Below, piece after piece: positions 61,225-64,000 of a stretch of DNA of 64,000 bases. Under the pieces are notes generated by a model. The model was not told the DNA's origin, ran no database searches, and worked only from the letters and a program-made list of their open reading frames with translations. Origin of the DNA: Spirochaetota bacterium (GTDB lineage Bacteria; Spirochaetota; Spirochaetia; Treponematales; Treponemataceae). The position numbers and the translations under genes were made by a program. The first letter of the stretch is position 1, and the number at the start of each line of letters is the position of its first letter. The stretch covers positions 1-64,000 of the forward strand of contig JAEXRH010000014.1 of assembly GCA_023438065.1 (NCBI GenBank), written 5' to 3'.

Positions 61225-61253
61225 TTGCATAAAAGCGGTCGGCAAGGTATTTT
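61225..61253 (+). promoter_or_regulatory. nifJ promoter
   Basis: TTGCAT (61225-61230), 17-base spacer, TATTTT (61248-61253). Leader about 64 bases, with AAGGAC before the ATG. Confidence 0.68.
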
Positions 61254-61323
61254 ATTGGACGAATGGGTATTTATTTACCTATTAAGCAGTCTCACCACAA
61301 TTCTTTTTTGTAAGGACGGAAAT

Positions 61324-64000
61324 ATGTCTGAGAAAAAGCTCGTTATGATCGACGGTAACACCGCCGCCGGTCACGTCGCTCACGCGCTGAGCGAGGTTAT
61401 CGCGATCTACCCGATCACCCCGTCGAGTCCGATGGGCGAGGTTGCCGATGAATACTCGGCAAAGGGCAAGAAGAACATCTGGGGAACCGTTCCCGAGGTT
61501 GTCGAACTCCAGTCCGAGGCGGGTGCCGCCGGTGCCGTCCACGGCGCGCTTACCACGGGAGCCCTCTCCTCGACGTTCACCGCGTCGCAGGGACTCCTGC
61601 TCATGATCCCGAACATGTACAAGATCTCCGGTGAGCTCACCAGCACCGTGTTCCACATCGCCGCGCGCGCGCTCGCGACGAGCTCCCTTTCCATTTTCGG
61701 CGACCATCAGGACGTCATGGCCTGCCGCCAGACCGGATGGGCGATGCTCGCCTCCGATAACGTGCAGGAAGTCATGGACCTCGCGGTCATCTCCCACGCC
61801 GCGACCCTCCGCTCCCGCATCCCCTTCCTTCACTTCTTCGACGGGTTCCGCACCTCCCACGAAATCCAGAAGATCGAGGAAGTCTCCTACGACGTCATGC
61901 AGCAGATGATCGACAACGAGCTCGTGCGCGCCCACCGCGCCCGCGGACTCACCCCGGAGAATCCCGCGATCCGCGGAACCGCCCAGAACCCCGACGTCTA
62001 CTTCCAGGGTCGCGAGGCGGTAAACAAGTACTATGACGCCGTCCCCGAGATCGTCCAGAAGGAAATGGACAAGTACGCGAAGCTCACCGGCCGCCAGTAC
62101 CAGCTCTACGAGTATTACGGCCCGAAGGACGCCGAGAAGGTCGTCATCGCGATGGGCTCCGGTTGCGACACCATCGAGGAAACCGTCGATTACCTCACCG
62201 GAAAGGGCGAGAAGGTCGGACTCCTCAAGGTTCGCCTCTACCGCCCCTTCAGCGCCGAGCTCTTCGTGAAGGCGCTCCCCGCGACCGTCAAGGCGATCGC
62301 CGTCCTCGACCGCACCAAGGAGCCCGGATCGCTCGGCGAGCCGCTCTATGAGGACGTCCGCACCGCCATCGGCGAGATGCAGGCGGCCGGCAAGTGCCAG
62401 TTCAAGGATTACCCGCTCATCGTCGGCGGACGCTTCGGCCTCGGCTCGAAGGAGTTCACCCCGGCGATGGTCAAGGCCGTCTATGACAACCTCTCCGGCG
62501 AGAAGAAGAACAAATTCACCATCGGCATCGACGACGACCTCACCTTCACCAGCCTCAAGTACGACGCCGCGTTCCAGCTTGACGACTCCGCGATGCACCA
62601 GGCGATGTTCTTCGGCCTCGGCTCCGACGGTACCGTCGGCGCGAACAAGAACTCCATCAAGATCATCGGCGAGGCGACCGACAACAAGGTCCAGGCTTAC
62701 TTCGTCTACGACTCCAAGAAGTCGGGCGTCATCACGACGAGCCACCTCCGCTTCGGCCACGGCTCGATCCGCAAGCCCTACCTCGTCACCCAGGCCGACT
62801 TCGTCGCCTGCCACAAGTTCGCGTTCCTCGAGAAGTACGACCTCCTCGCGACCGCGAAGAAAGGTGCGACCTTCCTCCTCACGAGCGCCTACGGCAAGGA
62901 CCAGGTGTGGGATCACCTCCCCGTCGAGGTCCAGAAGCAGATCATCGAGAAGGAACTCAAGTTCTACGTGATCGACGCGGTATCCATCGCCGCCAAGGCC
63001 GGAATGGGCGAGCGCATCAACGTCGTCATGCAGACCGCGTTCTTCAAGATCTCCGGCATCCTCCCCGAGGCCGAGGCCGTCGCGCTCATCAAGAAGTTCA
63101 TCGAGAAGTCCTACGGAAAGAAGGGCGCGGACGTCGTCAAGAAGAACATCGACACGATCGACATGGCCCTCGCCGGAGTCGAGAAGGTCGACTACCCGAA
63201 GGTCGCCTCGAGCAAGCTCAAGATGCTCCCCGCGATGACCGCTGACGCCCCGAAGTTCGAGAAGGAAGTTCTCGGCGTCATCGGCGTCAACAAGGGCGAT
63301 TCCCTCAAGGTCAGCCAGATCCCGGACGACGGAACCTTCCCGACCGCGACCACGCAGTACGAGAAGCGCGCGATCGCCGAGCGGATGCCCCTCTGGGACG
63401 AGAAGCTCTGCATCCAGTGTGGTCAGTGTACCCTCGTATGCCCGCACGCAGTCATCCGCATGAAGGCCTACGATCCCAAGCTCCTCTCGGGCGCGCCCGC
63501 GACCTTCAAGAGCGCGGACTACAAGACCAAGGAGTTCGAGGGTTGGAAGTGCACCATCCAGGCCTCCGCCGAGGACTGCACCGGCTGCGGACTCTGCGTC
63601 CAGCAGTGCCCCGCGAAGAGCAAGGAAAACCCCGAGATCCGCGCGATCAACATGGCGAACTTCGCCGAGCACCGCGCCGTCGAGTCCGCGAACTGGAAGT
63701 TCTTCAACGCGCTCCCCGACCCGGACGCCTCCAAGCTCAACCTCTCGAGCCCGAAGGGCTGCGCCATGAAGCGCCCGCTCTTCGAGTTCTCCGGCGCCTG
63801 CGCCGGCTGCGGAGAGACCCCGTACGTGAAGCTCCTCTCGCAGCTCTACGGAGACCGCGCGATCATCGCGAACGCGACCGGATGCTCCTCGATCTACGGC
63901 GGTAACCTCCCGACCACCCCGTACGCGAAAACCGCGGACGGAAAAGGCCCGGCCTGGTCCAACTCCCTCTTCGAGGACGCGGCGGAATTCGGCCTCGGTA
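61324..64000 (+). CDS. nifJ: Pyruvate:ferredoxin (flavodoxin) oxidoreductase, 3'-truncated by window end
   Basis: At least 892 residues, open to the last base. Single-chain homodimeric PFOR that splits pyruvate plus CoA to acetyl-CoA, CO2 and reduced ferredoxin. Domain I starts at MIDGNTAAGHVAHALSEVIAIYPITPSSPMGE, with GFRTSHE further on. The 2x4Fe-4S domain has CIQCGQCTLVCPHAVI and CTGCGLCVQQCPA. The TPP domain begins at CAGCGETPYVKLLSQLYGDR and GCSSIYGGN near the window end. Its codon use is strongly GC-ending and uniform, consistent with high expression. Central enzyme for an obligate or facultative anaerobe. Confidence 0.98.
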   Translation, partial: MSEKKLVMIDGNTAAGHVAHALSEVIAIYPITPSSPMGEVADEYSAKGKKNIWGTVPEVVELQSEAGAAGAVHGALTTGALSSTFTASQGLLLMIPNMYKISGELTSTVFHIAARALATSSLSIFGDHQDVMACRQTGWAMLASDNVQEVMDLAVISHAATLRSRIPFLHFFDGFRTSHEIQKIEEVSYDVMQQMIDNELVRAHRARGLTPENPAIRGTAQNPDVYFQGREAVNKYYDAVPEIVQKEMDKYAKLTGRQYQLYEYYGPKDAEKVVIAMGSGCDTIEETVDYLTGKGEKVGLLKVRLYRPFSAELFVKALPATVKAIAVLDRTKEPGSLGEPLYEDVRTAIGEMQAAGKCQFKDYPLIVGGRFGLGSKEFTPAMVKAVYDNLSGEKKNKFTIGIDDDLTFTSLKYDAAFQLDDSAMHQAMFFGLGSDGTVGANKNSIKIIGEATDNKVQAYFVYDSKKSGVITTSHLRFGHGSIRKPYLVTQADFVACHKFAFLEKYDLLATAKKGATFLLTSAYGKDQVWDHLPVEVQKQIIEKELKFYVIDAVSIAAKAGMGERINVVMQTAFFKISGILPEAEAVALIKKFIEKSYGKKGADVVKKNIDTIDMALAGVEKVDYPKVASSKLKMLPAMTADAPKFEKEVLGVIGVNKGDSLKVSQIPDDGTFPTATTQYEKRAIAERMPLWDEKLCIQCGQCTLVCPHAVIRMKAYDPKLLSGAPATFKSADYKTKEFEGWKCTIQASAEDCTGCGLCVQQCPAKSKENPEIRAINMANFAEHRAVESANWKFFNALPDPDASKLNLSSPKGCAMKRPLFEFSGACAGCGETPYVKLLSQLYGDRAIIANATGCSSIYGGNLPTTPYAKTADGKGPAWSNSLFEDAAEFGLG

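Overview
The window is about 64 kb of GC-rich chromosome from what is most probably an anaerobic, motile spirochaete (Spirochaetaceae/Treponemataceae-like). The evidence is the archaeal/eukaryotic-type PheRS pair (pheS 45209-46765, pheT 46938-48668), a conserved protein resembling spirochaete DUF5312 proteins (39359-40999), a PSP1 (YaaT-like)/YaaR/bactofilin/M23 cluster, LPP20-type lipoproteins, a large chemotaxis and c-di-GMP repertoire, and pyruvate:ferredoxin oxidoreductase (61324 to the end). I saw no rRNA, tRNA, CRISPR array, insertion sequence or prophage gene.

Layout. 1-1476: end of a riboflavin operon (ribBA, ribH). 1515-3094: an ArsR regulator and a cysteine-rich permease sharing one operator. 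3199-5927: an exported CBM9-like protein and the ABC-F factor EttA. 6019-13737 (minus): chemotaxis operon cheA, MCP-like, cheY, cheW, mcp, cheR, cheB. 13982-22952 (plus): HD-GYP response regulator, substrate-binding-protein-like sensor and two large hybrid histidine kinases. 23011-27864 (minus): GH52 beta-xylosidase, HAAS-domain membrane protein, PadR regulator and an MCP. 27959-30303: PAS-GGDEF, NYN-LOTUS and a small membrane protein. 30331-33077: feoAB divergent from a DtxR-type regulator. 33365-37205: a methyltransferase, then the PSP1/YaaR/bactofilin/M23 operon. 37421-43466: TatD, Dus, DUF5312-like, GAF-GGDEF, rhomboid and an exported protein. 43460-50094: a histidine kinase-like protein without a phosphoacceptor histidine, pheST and an AT-rich lipoprotein. 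50241-58476: LigT-like protein, PilZ-like protein, adenylate cyclase/FecR/beta-barrel operon and a DUF898 protein. 58549-64000: PspC, two LPP20-like lipoproteins, an ABC ATPase and nifJ.

Functional themes. Signal transduction dominates. Two GGDEF proteins with GGEEF and RxxD I-sites, an HD-GYP protein, a PilZ-like protein and a CheA with MshEN-like repeats suggest that c-di-GMP and chemotaxis are linked. Iron uptake (feoAB) is divergently paired with its likely regulator.

The most interesting cross-cutting signal is a set of genes with a sigma70-like -10 box only 5-8 nt before the start codon and no Shine-Dalgarno sequence: arsR, ettA, the PAS-GGDEF gene, dtxR, the DUF5312-like gene, rhomboid, the ABC ATPase, and a possible 30-codon ORF at 33253. 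These look like leaderless transcripts, while genes inside operons carry ordinary Shine-Dalgarno sequences. Several of these promoters hold a perfect inverted repeat inside the -35/-10 spacer. Other points are a nested inverted repeat between pheS and pheT, a kinase-like protein without its phosphoacceptor histidine, and a TatD with Asp to Glu at a metal position.
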